This document shows positions 1 through 13,567 of a stretch of DNA of 64,000 bases, piece after piece. Position 1 is the stretch's first letter. Each line of letters opens with the position of its first letter. Both the position numbers and the translations under genes were made by a program. The stretch covers positions 55,212,486 through 55,276,485 of the forward strand of contig NC_034411.1 of NCBI RefSeq assembly GCF_002078875.1. Direction: 5' to 3'. The notes under the pieces are model-generated. The model was not told the origin of the DNA and ran no database searches. It worked only from the letters and a program-made list of their open reading frames with translations. The stretch is from Numida meleagris (Eukaryota; Chordata; Aves; Galliformes; Numididae).

Positions 1-3000
1 AAGAACTTCTGTTGTGAACCAAGCTAAAACTGACTTAAAATTTACTTATTTTAAGGACTCCAAGTCACACTGAGCTGGAATTCTTCATTCTGGAATTAAA
101 TTCAGAATTTTTGCTTTGAACTACATATAGATAAATTTGTGGTAACTTTTTTACCTTTTGTGTTCACCTGCTCATCTTAAAATATTTTACAGCTCAATTC
201 TAGTTGCTTCAAATTTGACTGCTTCTGTATTAAAAGCTGAACCATAAGAAGGATAATTGTGCAACTTTTTCTTGGAGAGTCTGAAGTGCCCGTGTAATGC
301 GCATTTAATATACCACATCGTGTATACCTTCGCAGCAGCATTTTATCAGAAAATGGTTATCCTTGTGCTGTGGAGCATAAGGTACTCGTCCATTGTTTTA
401 CCTAATCATATATGCAAAGGATCTTCAGGAATTGAATTTGTGGTTTGAATTAAGGATCTTCCTGTAAATCATCTTCTTACCAAAAACAAGTCCTTTTCAG
501 GGTCAGTTCCAAGAATGCTGCAAAGAGAACAAGGTGTGTCTGGAATTGTCTGTATCACCAATGTTTGAGCTGATAATTTGGCACGTGCAAATGTGCAGAA
601 GCCATCTAGGAAGATCTAATAGCTGTGTATTTTTATATGAACAAGCCTGTTAAGGTATGTGCTTTGGGAGTCCCAAACTTTCACAATGCTAGTACATGGT
701 TTTCTGTGTTTTCTCTGGTAGCTTGATCTTTTCAAAAAAATAAACTTTTTTTTGTAGCAGTTAGCAATGAAGTCCTTTTAAAAAAACCCAGATATCTTTA
801 ATAATGCACAGTGTATAGCAGTGGGTTACTTTCATAATAAGATATGGAGAAGGATTTCCTGTCCTTCAGTATTCAGACCTCAAAAAATGCCATTTCTTTT
901 ACTGATGAATATGAAAACTTTGATGCTGCTTTTGTGTGAGTTTTGGGTTACTGGAGATGCAATATGAGCCCTAGTCAGTAGCAATTTTAACTGCTGATAC
1001 TAGTAAAAAAAAAAAAAAGAGAGAGGAAGGGTGATGTAATTAACTGGCCATTGCTGAATTTCGGTTGTGAGAGGAACCATGCAAAGTAAATTACTCTGTT
1101 TTCCTTTCTTGCTTAATTTTCATTCTCTGTCTTTTATCTCTGGTCAAGTACGTTTCCTAAAGACATGAGAAGACCTCCCAAGGTCAGCAGATACTCAAAT
1201 TTTAGAGCTGCAGATACTGTTGAATTCTGTGTTGAATCACGACTGTCATAACATATTTTAGGAAAACGATAAATTCTCCTTAGGAGCTCTATTTCCTCTG
1301 GTTCAAGGAGGGTAAGTAATACAGCACAACAGAAGCAACAATACTACCAAACACCATTGTGACGGTTACCTCTTCATTGTTGTGCACTCACAATCCTAGA
1401 GGATGGCAATTTCTCTGTTTCTTGAACATACTTTTCCAAAGGGTAACATCACAAGCTTCATTTAATTCAATACAATACAAGTTTCCTTTTCAAATTTAAT
1501 TTAGCTTTTTTGTTTTTAAATAGCTCTGATGAGCTTAGCAAAAACAATAATTACTTTCTGAGGATATCTGTTAGAAAAATAACCCTTGTTAATCCAAACT
1601 ATGTGTCACGGTCTGTGTTTTCCTTGCATCTTTTTTGTTATCTGCTATCTAGAACTTGTAAATAATATTGCCAATCTGATTTCAGAATGCTGATTTTATC
1701 TGTACAGGCTTATTAATGTTTGTTGTAGAGTCATTTTCCATTCTCTGCATTGTAGAAAGAAACAACAGGATGGCATAGCCCCTGTTTATTTTTCAATTCT
1801 ATCTAATGCCATTATGATGTAACGTTAGAGGTTGTTATAAATTAGCACGTTCCTGATTAGCATGAATTCAATATGTGCTCTTTACTTCAAAAGAATGCTT
1901 GGGACACGTGCTACTACTTGCGTTGTTTATATATGGTTCTGTAGAAACTTAACATTTGCAAGAAAAATGTAAGATGATGATTTGATAAGATTACGCAGAA
2001 ATAATTAGGTGGGTGTGTAGGCTCCTAAATGTATTTGATTTTAATCTCTAATTAAAAAGTTGGATTTTTTATTGTTTTTGTGATGCAATAGCTTTTACTT
2101 CATTATACCTTTTGTAAATAGGGGCCAAATTCTGCATGTTCATTGTGTCTAAGTACAGGATGAATGTATGTATATGGAAACAGTATTCTCCTCAAAGCCA
2201 TTGACAGACTGTCTCCATAGTTCCTTTTGGAGGATTATTCCAAGATGCAGAATGCTTACATGTTTGTGTCCTTAGACACCTTGAACCAGAAATATCTCTC
2301 TGCATTCCTTTGGCTGATGGTAGGTATAATTATCTTTGTGGGATATGGCACTGCCAGAAGCATAGTGTTTTTCATGTTGGTGCTGTCTGATTCTGCGATC
2401 TCTTATATGAAGGTTGGAATTAGCTGGTGTTGCAGTGAAGATATCTCTTTGTGGATCTACAGGTGTGAATTCAAGTCTTGCTCCATCCCACTGATCTAGC
2501 ACTGACTTAGTTCTGCTTGCAAGGGCATAGTTGGTCATTTGGGCTGGGGAATCAGACAGCCAGATGTATAACCATAGATGACTATATCAGTCTTTGAATA
2601 GGAAAGTTACTGTGTTTAAGCATATTATACAGTTGTCTAATATCCAGTTGTCTTGCACAGTTGTGGAGAAACATGACTGACTCATGGTTTCAGAAGCCAA
2701 GCTTCTCCTAATGCCTGGAGTTGGGGCATCTGCTGGAAAATCACTTGCTGGTGTGAAAGAAACAGCAGCAGTATGTGCGTAACTGCATGCTACTGGATTG
2801 TGTAGCTCTGTGGAGTTTGTTCTCTAGATAACTGTTTTTAAGAGCAGCATTTCATAAATCATTGGTAAAAAGGTAAATATTACATACTTCTAAATGGAAA
2901 ACGTATATCCTCCTGTGCAGATTTTTCTGTATGGCATCATATTTGACATGGCAGCCACAGCCTGATCTACTGACATCTACTGTTCCCGAATTACTTTTAT

Positions 3001-6000
3001 TTTGTTAGTTTGTGAGTTTTTGTGGTAGTAATGGGAATGGGGAAAGGGAACAAATGAACATTACTGTCTGCCACCTAACAGCACAGCTCCTTTGGCTTTG
3101 TATATTTGTTTGTTTTGTCACTACCATCTTGATCGGTCACCTGCACTAACTGGAGCAGTGACACTTGGCAGCAGTAAAGCTGAATGAAATTTCTCTCTTA
3201 TTTCTACGAGTATGAAGTGAAGAAAGGTTCTCATATTGAAAGCTAAAATAAATGAGGTTTATACATCTTGTAGAAAGTACAGGGAGTAATCAGAGAGGTG
3301 TTTTATTTGTCCTTTTGATTTTGTATGTTTTTAAGTGTGTAGATCTAGGTAACAAATTGGAATCTCATTTAGAAAATGAGTGTTAAATTGAGGAGATGGT
3401 ACATTTACTCTGAAAGAAGAAATAAGTGGCGAAAAGATAAGGAGGGGCTAATAACAGCATGGGCTCACCTGTTGTCAGGTGGAGTTCTGCAAACTTGCAA
3501 AAAACACTGCAAGAACCATGTCAGTGTTTTCAGAAGTTCTTTGCATTCAGTACTGATGCCGTCCTAACACTTCTGTGTGTACATTTAAACAGAGCACGTG
3601 AGAATTGTCTGTTTTAAGTGATGTGCAAGATACAGACTGAAGAAAATTAACAGTTTCCTTTGGCCTCATACTATTTTCAAGGATAACAGTGTATTAGAAA
3701 GGCTGCTAAATATAGTTCAGAATAAGACAAGGAACAACTTTTGAAATTAGTTGTATTGTTCTGCAGCTTCAGCAGATTGTGTTCTAAAGTAGTTTTAAAA
3801 GCTGTGATACAGATTAAACTTAGTTGAAACATTTTCCAACACACTTTGGTCCTATCCATTTTCCACTCAGTCAGGACCATTAGATTTTATACTTAGCGGT
3901 GTGAATTTGAAGTAGGTTCTCACCTACAGCGTTGGATGTTAGTAAAATGTCTGTTTTGGTGGTAAAACAAAAATGTACACCCATTCCTTTTAATTTTATG
4001 TGAGCTGCATCTGAAAATGTTTACAGTTGGTTTTGAAAGTGTTTGTGATCTTGTGTGCAAGTAAAGAGAAGCAGTTTCTTATCCAGTGTATAAAAATTAT
4101 TTAATGAATTCTGTTTGATCTGTTAAAGCATAATTGTTGTGAGAATAAAGTGTTTGAGGGAAAATTAGTATATATTTATGGCATTACAAAATGATCCTCT
4201 TTCTGTTATATAATGCCTTGCTTGAAAAGTCCCAGAAAAGAGTAATACTGCTCTGAAAACTTTTACTTTAAAAACAAACAAATAAACAAAAAACCTGTCC
4301 TATGAAACCTGAATGAGAGATTACAGTGCATACTAGAATATCTACTTGTCAGAAAATTCAGTTTTGAATAGGTGACTGCTGAAAACATAATTCTGTTTAC
4401 TGGAAATAGTTCTAAAGCCACGAAAGGTTGATAGGAAAGCAGGCTGAGCTGATACATGCATATTCAGCTTATATGAGTTGTTTACTTGGGTATATTTTAA
4501 CTATGCCATGTTGCAAGAGGCCACAATATAAATTACACGATGTATGTCTGCAATAAGAAATACTGTTTCCTAGAAGCATAGTTTATTTTCATGTTATTTT
4601 CATGTCCTTATATCTTTCAGAGTTTTTGGTGTTTTTTTTCCTTTTAAAATAAATTATTAACTACTATAAACTTCAGAGTAATTCATTTTTTTCTCCATAT
4701 GCTTTAGAGGGTCGATCACAGAAATGAGTCTGAATATTATCTTCAGTTATTTGCTCACTGATATTGCTCAGTGGTTTTCTGAGGACTTCCATGCTTAACC
4801 TTCAGTTGAATTCCCTAACTGTAGATTCCATGAGATGGGAGTTACAGGAGTTTTATCATGCAAAAATACCTTTTTTAACTAACAGAAAGAGTTTATGAAG
4901 AGAGAAAAGGAATTTTTTCAAAAAGTTAATAAAAAGTGTGGATTCTGTGATGAGTGGCCTCTCGGCCTCTATTAAAACAATTTTTTTCATACAAACATTT
5001 AATATTAGGTGGTTGTAGATGCTCCATTAGGGTAAAAGAGAGAATTTTTCCCCCTCTCCTGGCTCTCTTGTTAATTTAAAACAAATGTAATGCGTAATGT
5101 TGATGCTGTTTTATAGGAAGTGTTCTCAATTAATTGCTAGTGCTTCTTTGGGGCATTGTTGCTATTATCATTGCTGTGATGTAGAAGTTACTTCCTCATA
5201 TAAATTTTTGTATAAATCTAATCTGTATGGCGATGAGCTCATCTGCTTCCTGTGTATTTTAGCCCAAGTATTTGGAATTTTATTAGTTCACACTGTGCAT
5301 ATCTAGAGCAGGGGGTAATGTTTTTTCTTTCAGTGAAAGTGCATAATGAAGCTGGGGATCTAGGAGCAGAGAAGTACATTTTGGATAGGAGGACAACTAC
5401 CTGGTTTATGTCTTTTCTCTTTAGTCTCAATTGTACTGGCAGAGATTATACTGCCAGAAATGACCAAGTGAAGAAAGATGCACTTTCAGTTCATTGCTCT
5501 AATAGTACAGGAAGCTACTATAGTTTCAGACTCCTCATGAAAGCAGACTCTGTTTCTCAAAAGATACCAATTCGGTCAATGTTTACATAAAGTCAGTGCA
5601 TGCTTGGATTTACAAAACAATTAAAGCTGATAAATTGTGTCAATAGGGAAATTCTAGTCATATGACAAAAAGCACCAGTCATTTTGAGGCGTTTAACATG
5701 ACGTTTAGACATTAGTGATTGGTTCTCCTAGGAAAGAATTTATTCTTCTCATATAAAATTCCTTATGAAAGAGACCACTGGAGGATCAGTGCAGAGTAAT
5801 AGGAAATACAGTAATTCAAATGTTAATACTTTCATGGGGAAGATCAACTTCTTGAGATGTACAGGGTTTTGAGGGTGAGGACAGCAGAGGCTATTTAGAG
5901 GGGAGGTTGTTGGAGAGTTCAAATAAATCCTCTGAATCGATAGAAGTGCTTCTCCATTAGTGGTTCTGAAGCATCTGTAAGATAAGGCAGCTCAGAATAA

Positions 6001-8480
6001 CCTGGGGCGATGGTTTTTCGAGGTATGACCTTTATCTGACTTGCTCTAGGTGAGAGCCTCAGCAGGTCATGGTGTTCCGTAAACATCATTTTTGGATGAA
6101 ATGAAAATGGTCTTCTGCAATCCTGGCCTCGGTTTCACTACCTCACTGCAGTAGTTCAAAGTTTGCACAACCAGGATCGCAGAGAGTTAGCTCTGCAACC
6201 ACTGCTGAGGCTGTTAGTCACACCTGCTCAGTGTCATTTACGAACTTCATCAAGCATGGAACCATGTCAAGCCAATAACTGTGAAAAATTGCTTTAAAAA
6301 TTTACTGCATCTTTTGAGAAAGAAGGGATGGATATTCCTTTGCTTGCTGAATGGACCTTGTTTCATGGACGAGGGAGTTTTCTACTGTTGTTTTTAAATG
6401 TCATTGTCACCAGTGTGAGGGCTAATAAAGGAATGCTTGATTACTGAAAACCGCAGAAGGATGACACTGAAGAATAGTCTGGAGTAACCATATCATGATC
6501 AGTGTAAACAAACAACATAGGCTCTGTGAACTATAGAACACTTGAAACTGGATGCTTGCAGCAGAACAGGTTTGCCTTTCTTCAGGCTTTATGGATGGAC
6601 TAATATCCTCCAATTAAGTCTTTGCATGACAAGTAGCTGCATATAGAGACCCACAGAAGTACTCACATACTCCTGAAGTACTCCGATGTACTGCATCTTT
6701 GAAGAAAGTAATCGGTGCTACTGATTATTAGAAAAAAAAACAAAGCAATACAAAAAAATAGATTTTATTTTAAATTAAGTTTTGAATTTTTTTTTCAAAT
6801 AAGCAATTGATTTGATCATATGGTTTTTTTCCAACTGTTAGCATAGATAAAACCATTGTGTAGAGGAAAAAAAAAAAGAGCAGATTTTTATCTTGCAGAC
6901 ATTTTATTAGTCTTGAGTTTTGATTGTTTTTAATCCAGTAGTTGATACTACTCCTGTATACGGTGCTTTATCTACCAATTTGCAGTGTCATCTCTGTAGC
7001 AGCATGTCTTGTAACTGTTTGTCTTCGTGGATAGCAATTTCGTAGATAGCAGCATTAGTAGAAGCACTGACCTTCGGTTAGTGCTGAACAAATGTTTTGA
7101 GAAAAACTTATTTGAAGAAAAGAAAGCTTGAGGTCTGTCATCTTTGAGTGCATGTTGAATTCAGAAAACGTTTTCTATTCTCATCTCTATTCCTCTTCCA
7201 GAAAGTAATAAAAATACTAAATTAAAAAATCAAGGCAAGTCTTTCAGAATAAACTATTTCAGAATTTATACTCAATTTTTTGAAATGATTAAGATCACAT
7301 TTTTTAACTCATATACAAAATTGAAAAATTAATTATAGTACTTAGGATTTCTCATAAGTAAAAAATGATTGACATGCACAAGATCTACGGGAGCGTGGTT
7401 TAACTCTGATTGTTTGAGCTTGCAGTTTTTATTATATTTAGAAATATCTAAATATCTTAATGATTAAACATTTATGAATAAACCTCCTGTGAAAGTCTAA
7501 ACCACTAGGCTTTAGAAAGTATACAGTAAGAGAAGTTGTGCAAGCTTCCCCATGGACCTCTGCCAGTGCATGGGAATCTGAATCTGAAAAATCCTCTTTA
7601 TTCAGATACTGGGCTCCTCAAGAATAGGCTTTTGGAGTGGTAAATGAAAATGAATTTTCATAATGTATTCCCATTTGAAAACAAATATTGTTCCAAATCT
7701 TGTGTCTTGTGGAGAAAATGCGGTGAGCTTAACTCTGTGTTGTCTGGCCTCTCTGTTCTTAAGAAAAGAGAAACCATTCTCCAGCAAAGCAGGAGCATTT
7801 TTCATTGTCATGTCCAATAATTTTTAGATTTTTGTGTCTTTTTAAGATGTTTTCTTAAGTATACAGCTGAGGAGACCAATAACAAAAAAGAAAAATCCAT
7901 AAACGATGAAAAGATTTCTCTTGGCTTAGTAGTTAACATAATAGTTTGAAAAGAAAAGAATTTACAAGTGCTTGTTCAAATGTACTGTATAGAGAGTGAA
8001 TAAAATAAACAGCAAGATGTGTTGTGATAGGAACTCAGACGATCAAAGAGAACTACTGAATAGGCATACTTATTCTTTCAGATAAAATAAGGAAGTAATT
8101 CCTTTGAGAGTTTTTGTGATCATTTCTGCTGGAAAACTTTGTATGCATTCCTTGGAAATTCAGTGAAGAGAGAAGCAATACAGGCTAGATAATAGTGTCA
8201 GCTCTGAGCACAAGGTGGCATGGGACATAGTTTGAGCTATTTCTCCAAATCATTTGAATGGAAATATTGGATTAGTTAACCTTGCATCAGGTCTGTTAGT
8301 TAAATACACTCTCCAGCTGTTCCTGACTGAAGGATGCATAGTTGTGACTGAAAGATGGCTGCTGCTTTTCATTAGAATTTTGTCAAACATATCCTGCTAA
8401 CATAATGATATTAAAATAAAATGGTTTATTCGGTGGAAGAGGATAACAAGCAAAAAATTCACAGCCTTTTCTTTTCACAG
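1..8480 (+). other. Presumed AHI1 intron DNA, no defended exon
   Basis: AT-rich sequence with frequent stops in all frames. Several acceptor-like sites (for example near 500, 5332 and 6161) are followed by short open stretches, but none is convincing as an AHI1 exon. The WD40 exons of AHI1 should lie at or before the left edge. Short A and T runs occur at about 1005-1018, 6730-6790 and 6868-6880. I see no interspersed repeat that I can name. Confidence 0.6.
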
Positions 8481-8539
8481 AGTGTTTCAGCCCAGTAGGA
8501 AATCCTCTTAGCCGAACACTATTGGGCAGAATACAGATG
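8481..8539 (+). CDS. AHI1: AHI1 exon, linker between WD40 and SH3
   Basis: A 59-nt internal exon with a clear pyrimidine-rich acceptor (cttttcacag) and a GTAAGG donor. Only one of its three frames is open. The first two bases complete a split codon, followed by 19 codons reading CFSPVGNPLSRTLLGRIQM, and it leaves in phase 0. The next exon and the SH3 exon can be appended without a frame break. The piece has the composition of a real protein linker and sits where AHI1 has its segment between the WD40 propeller and SH3. The upstream exon supplying the first base of the split codon was not identified with confidence. The assignment to AHI1 rests on position, phase and frame rather than a remembered alignment. 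Confidence 0.8.
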
Positions 8540-11500
8540 GTAAGGAATTCTATCTTTGCATTTTTTTTAAATTGATGTCTAACTATAAAATGTCATTATT
8601 CACAAGTTCTCATTTTAGAGAGGTTTTTTTTTTCTCCTGCCCTTATTCACAAAAGAAGTATCTTCAAGCAAATCGTCTGTATGGGCAAATAAGGTTTTTC
8701 TGCAGGTAGCTGATTGAGAGATCAGATATCTGCAAATTAAACCTTTTTAAAAAATCATTTATATATTGTTGTTTAGAAATAAATAAGCCAAAATCACAGT
8801 CCTGTATTACTGATTCTTGCTAAGAATGTAAGCACTGGTAAGTAGAGAGAGAAAAATGGAACAAGAACTTGAAATTAAATCCTGTGTATTTACTGTTTGC
8901 TAATATTTCACCTGTTGTAACAAGTGACATCACAGTTATCCTCTGTTAATTTAATGGCTTGTCTCTAAGTCTTGTTGAAAACTTGTAGTAATTTTCTTTT
9001 TTCTTATATTTCTCGTTTCCTAATCACTGTAATGAAAACCAGCAGAATCTGTAATGCCATTAATTCCGTTTATATACTTCATTAACCTGGATTAAGCATG
9101 GAGGGGCTAGTGATGGAAGAGTGAGTGCTGTTCTGGGCTGAAATTACACGAAGCTCTAGAAGGCTGGGCCCATTGTACTTAGATATTAATGCTCTCTCCC
9201 CTCATGTACGGAATGCCATAGTTTAATATTCTATGTTAATAAAGTCATGGAAGGCTCATAAGGCACATTGGATTCACCAAGAAATTTTGAAACTGCAGTT
9301 TTACATCACTATTTCTTTATTGACTAAATGATCATTGTTTACACATTTTCAACTTTTTAACCCTCATATAATTTTTAAGAATAAGTATGCATTCATTTTT
9401 TACTTAGTATTTTAGTGTTCTCTGTGACAGAAAGCTTCATAAACAATTAGAAGATCAACTAAATAATAAATAACAGCTAATTTTAAATATTTTTTTTCCT
9501 GAGGGTTAGTTTAAGGGTTTGAATATTTTTGTTACATTTTCTGGTGTATAAGTAATAATATGCAGAAATACGTATGTGTTGCAAGTACAATTAAACCAAG
9601 TTGTTTTAATCAAGCAAGTAAAATATTAACAAATGACAAAACAGTTTTTGAATAACTTCAGGAACTCGAGTATTCTACGTACATCTGAACTGATCCTTTT
9701 TTCTTTTTTTTTTTTCTTTTCTCTCTCTTTTTTTTTTTTTCTATCCCTGTGGGCTTTACTGCAGCAGCTGTGTTTGCATTTCTGTTTTCTGTTTGTACAT
9801 TGCAGGTTTCAATAAAGGGCAGCCTGGCACAGGTTGTTTTTTCTTTTTCTTTTTTTTTTCCTCTAGGCAGATTATAGATTCCCATGCTCATTAAATATTG
9901 AAGAGCTGTAATCAAATAAGGAATGTAGTCATCTGAAGCCTAAGGAAGTAACTTTGCAGTAGTTTTATGACAGCAGACGGATTCATTAAGACCAAAGAAG
10001 AGTACATTATTCTTAGCAGTTAATGCTTTTAGAATCATTTAAGTTTAGCTATTAATACTGTCCTTGTCATTCCATTTCCTGTAGTCTAAATTTGTGCAGT
10101 TAAGTGTCCTTAGCTGAGTGTGTGTTGACAATTAATTGGACCAGAGAACAAGAACAAAAATGTGACAGTGCTAACAATATTCAATTATTTTATGTTAAGT
10201 CTCAACTTATTTAGTATTTCATTTAAAACTTCAGTTACTGGAGTAAAGAGTTTGCATGACATTCTTAAGGAAGGAAAGGATTAAGTCAATTTATAAACCT
10301 TGACTTTATAAAGAAAAATGAAAACAATGCAATAACTGTAAATGTTTGGACTGATTTTGTAAATTTTAAAAATGCTTTAAATATTATCAGATTTTTAAGC
10401 CAGTCTCAGAACTTTGGCTGTTAAGCTTTGAGGCACAGATCTGTTGACCAGACAAGGGAAGCTTTGACATTGATTCCCAGCGTCCTTGTTGGAGTGTCTA
10501 CACAAGGAGCACTCCCAGCTTCTCTTACATCCTGGCAGAGAGCAGGTGTAGGGAGGTGGAGAGAAGCAGTGGCACTGTGCAACGTCCAAGAAAGAGATGT
10601 TGTCCTCCTTCATGTCGCTGGGTCAGTCCTTCCAGCAGGAAAAGGGCAGAGGGTGGCTTTGGCCCTGGATTTACGCCCATCATATTCATGCTGTTTGTGT
10701 AGTGTCTGCATAAGACTGATCTTAGACAAGTTTATTTTTCAAATTGAGTTAATTAGAGTTAATGACTAATTAGTGGTGGGCCTTGATTTTTATGTTTATC
10801 CTATGACAATAAAGTATTTGTTTGCATTAAAGGAAAAAGCATATGAAACCACCAGAAGACTTAAAAATTTTCCATGATTTTTTTCCTTTAAATTGTGATA
10901 GTTTTGTGTTTGAAATATAGTTTTTCAGTGGTAGAAATAAAATGCTGAATTTTTTAAAGAAAAGGCAGTAATGACACATCACTTGTTCTTACTCAGAGCT
11001 GCTTCTCATAAGGCTATCTGATGCCCAAGTCTTGCTGGCTACCTTATATCTCTCTAAAAGAAAGCAAAACCTCCATTACCACAATCACTGGAACTACCCA
11101 GTTATGAAGAAGCCATAAATATTTTAATTAGTGCTTTTACCAGTGACACTTGATATGGCAATTCACTAATCAGGTTACTCTTACCTGAAATGCTCTCTTA
11201 TTATTCTTAAAATGTTTTCTATTTTTGTTAGAAATATCAAAGTTATCCATGTTGGCCTATTGTGGATAACCATTATCATGTTCCGTGGTCTGGAGCTGAA
11301 TCCATTTGTCTTTGTCTGAGGATGTTCCTTACAGTAAAAGCTCCTTGCAGTTTTGTTTGAGCCAAATCAATGTGACATGGCAGGTTTTTCACTTTTATTC
11401 CATTTTCTCACAGATGGTCTACTCCATTTAAGAGCAGCTCCTAAGAACATATCTGTAGGCCTCACATCTGTTTGGATGGGAGAAAAGGATTAACTAGCTT

Positions 11501-13501
11501 CTAGCTTCCATCTTGCATTAAAAAAGGACACTAATATTACATTAAGAGCAGTGTATTCACACACTTCAATATGCCTGTTGCTTTACTGTAATCCTGAAAA
11601 TGTGGCTTAGTCTTGTCACTTGGCACTAAAAAAAAGTTCTTAAACGGAAAAGGTAGTTGTTTGCGCCAGGTTTTTCTTGCAGAGTACTTGGTAGTTAGCA
11701 GTATTTGATGAACAACATGGCATGGCAGAGCCCGCTCCAGTACCATGCAGGGTTGGCACGCCTGTGGTAAGCAGTCACGGTAATTTCCCGGCTGGTGCAG
11801 CAGCCAGCTGCCACCGGGACTGCCAGTGCGGTTAGGGGCAGCTGGGCTCTGCTCCCTAGGCCTCTTTAAGAAGAAGCTCTCTGGATTGTTGTTGCCTTAG
11901 AAGTTTAACGCAGTATCTGAGAACATTCAGCATAGTCTCAGGATGACTCATGGATTTCAGGTTGTTATTTCCAAACAGTTTGCTCTCTTCAAGGTCTTCT
12001 TACATTGAGTGTTTGAGAGCACATAAATACTTTATTAAAAAGAGAGAGACAGATTGAGACACAACAATGGGGCAATATGAGTACCTGAACTAGATACCTA
12101 AATAATACTGCTAATAATTCTGATGAATCATTTTTGAGCAACAGGAGGCACTCCCATCCCACAGGCTAAGCACGTGGCCTGCACAGTTCTCTTAACCTTG
12201 ACAATGAGAAATAGCTGAAACCTGTAAGGCACTACTAGCTACCAGTAGACCACTGATCAAGCTTCATGCTCTGAACTGCGCTTCTCCTGTTCTTTGCTGA
12301 AAATTTGCTTACCAAATCAGGCAGTTACTTTTTTTTTTTTTTTTTCTGTTCTCCTTTGTGTATACACATAGTTATTCAGAACTCTAGGCGGTAGGCTTAG
12401 ATGTTTTGGTAAGTTATAAGAACTGAGTGCAACTGTTCACGTCTGTATTGCATTCATCGGTATGCATTGTGTGTGTATGTAACTACTGTGATGATGCCTG
12501 GAGAAGAGACCAAGGAACCTTGGTTTTCAGGAGCATCAAGAATTTCTTTCCTCTGTGTGATAAGCTTAGCAAAGTTAAGAAAACAATGCGTAAGGGCAAG
12601 GATCTCTGTAGAAGTAGAAAATAAAAGAAGTAATTTGGGTATAAATTCTCAAATTACAATGTTGTTTGCAGTGTGGCACAATCTGCTATGGGTAGAAATC
12701 TTGTTTACTTCACAATATTCACATTTGATTCTTCTCTTCTAAAATATTTTAATTACTATATAATATTTCTGTTCCAGGTTGTAGTTAGTATCCTTTGATG
12801 CATGCTTCCAATTCTAAGGGAAGCTGGTTTCCCCTTTGTGAAAATAGGCCATTGGAAAAGATTAGGCAAAGAGTTTCCATCTTTTCCATTGTTCTAATCT
12901 CTTTTTTCTGCTGATTTTTACTGTATTTCTATTTTATATTTTCTTGCAAATGAAGGGCTCTATTTTTTTTTTTTATAGAAACCAGATTTTATAGGTACTG
13001 ACTCATTCTAATGATTGCCTTTTATATACAGTGGTATTCCTGTGACTTTACTGGAAGCCTGAAGAGTTAAGTGGCAAAGATGGAACTATTAGAACTGAAT
13101 GTTTAAGTATTGGTTATTAAAACCAGCCTGAAATTCTTCCTTATGTGAAAGTGAAATCTTTTGCATACCAGTTCAGAGGTAAAGTTCACTGCAACAATTT
13201 CTTAAACATCTACTGTAATATTTGCAGTGCAGACAAGCTTAGACTGTATAATCATCAATCCTCTATCCTCCCACATGTTGTCTTTAGTGCAGTGTACACG
13301 TTTGAAAAACTTAATAAGTGCTATAAGTGTCTGCATAGCCAGCGTTACTCTGGATTGCTCAACATCACTTCTGCTTTTTCTTTCTTTAAAAAACCATTTT
13401 TATTGCAGTTTTTTTTAGAGTAGGCTTGACATATGAAAGATATGTAAAATTGTCGTTTATCAAAAACCTTTAATACTAAGTTATAGTATTTCATTTTCTA
13501 G
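8540..13501 (+). other. AHI1 intron
   Basis: Intron bounded by GTAAGG and a cattttctag acceptor. It contains pyrimidine-rich T tracts at about 9694-9746 and 9836-9859, a T run at about 12329-12345, and a GC-richer patch near 11,700-11,860. The open frames inside it, up to 113 aa near 10,430-10,770, show no recognisable protein. Confidence 0.7.
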
Positions 13502-13567
13502 AGTAATGACCATCTGACTGCACTGGGGGTAAGAGGAGGAAGCAGTTGTCTGCTCGAGCAAGAGACA
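13502..13567 (+). CDS. AHI1: AHI1 exon just before the SH3 exon
   Basis: A 66-nt, 22-codon exon in phase 0 at both ends. The acceptor is tttcattttctag and the donor is GTGAGT. It reads SNDHLTALGVRGGS followed by SCLLEQET, which runs directly into VVALYDY of the SH3 exon. An internal GTAAGA about 27 nt in could act as an alternative donor, and using it would also keep the frame (27 nt is 9 codons). AHI1 membership is inferred from phase, order and strong splice sites. Confidence 0.78.

Noticed and set aside
5252..5590. 112-codon open frame following a tttttctttcag acceptor at about 5332
   Set aside because: No usable donor follows in a sensible position and the sequence does not resemble jouberin.
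6162..6298. Acceptor-like ctcactgcag followed by about 45 open codons
   Set aside because: No convincing donor and no similarity to AHI1 or any family that I know; kept only as a weak exon possibility.
10428..10769. 113-codon open frame in GC-richer intron sequence
   Set aside because: No domain and no splice sites; composition shift alone does not support a gene.
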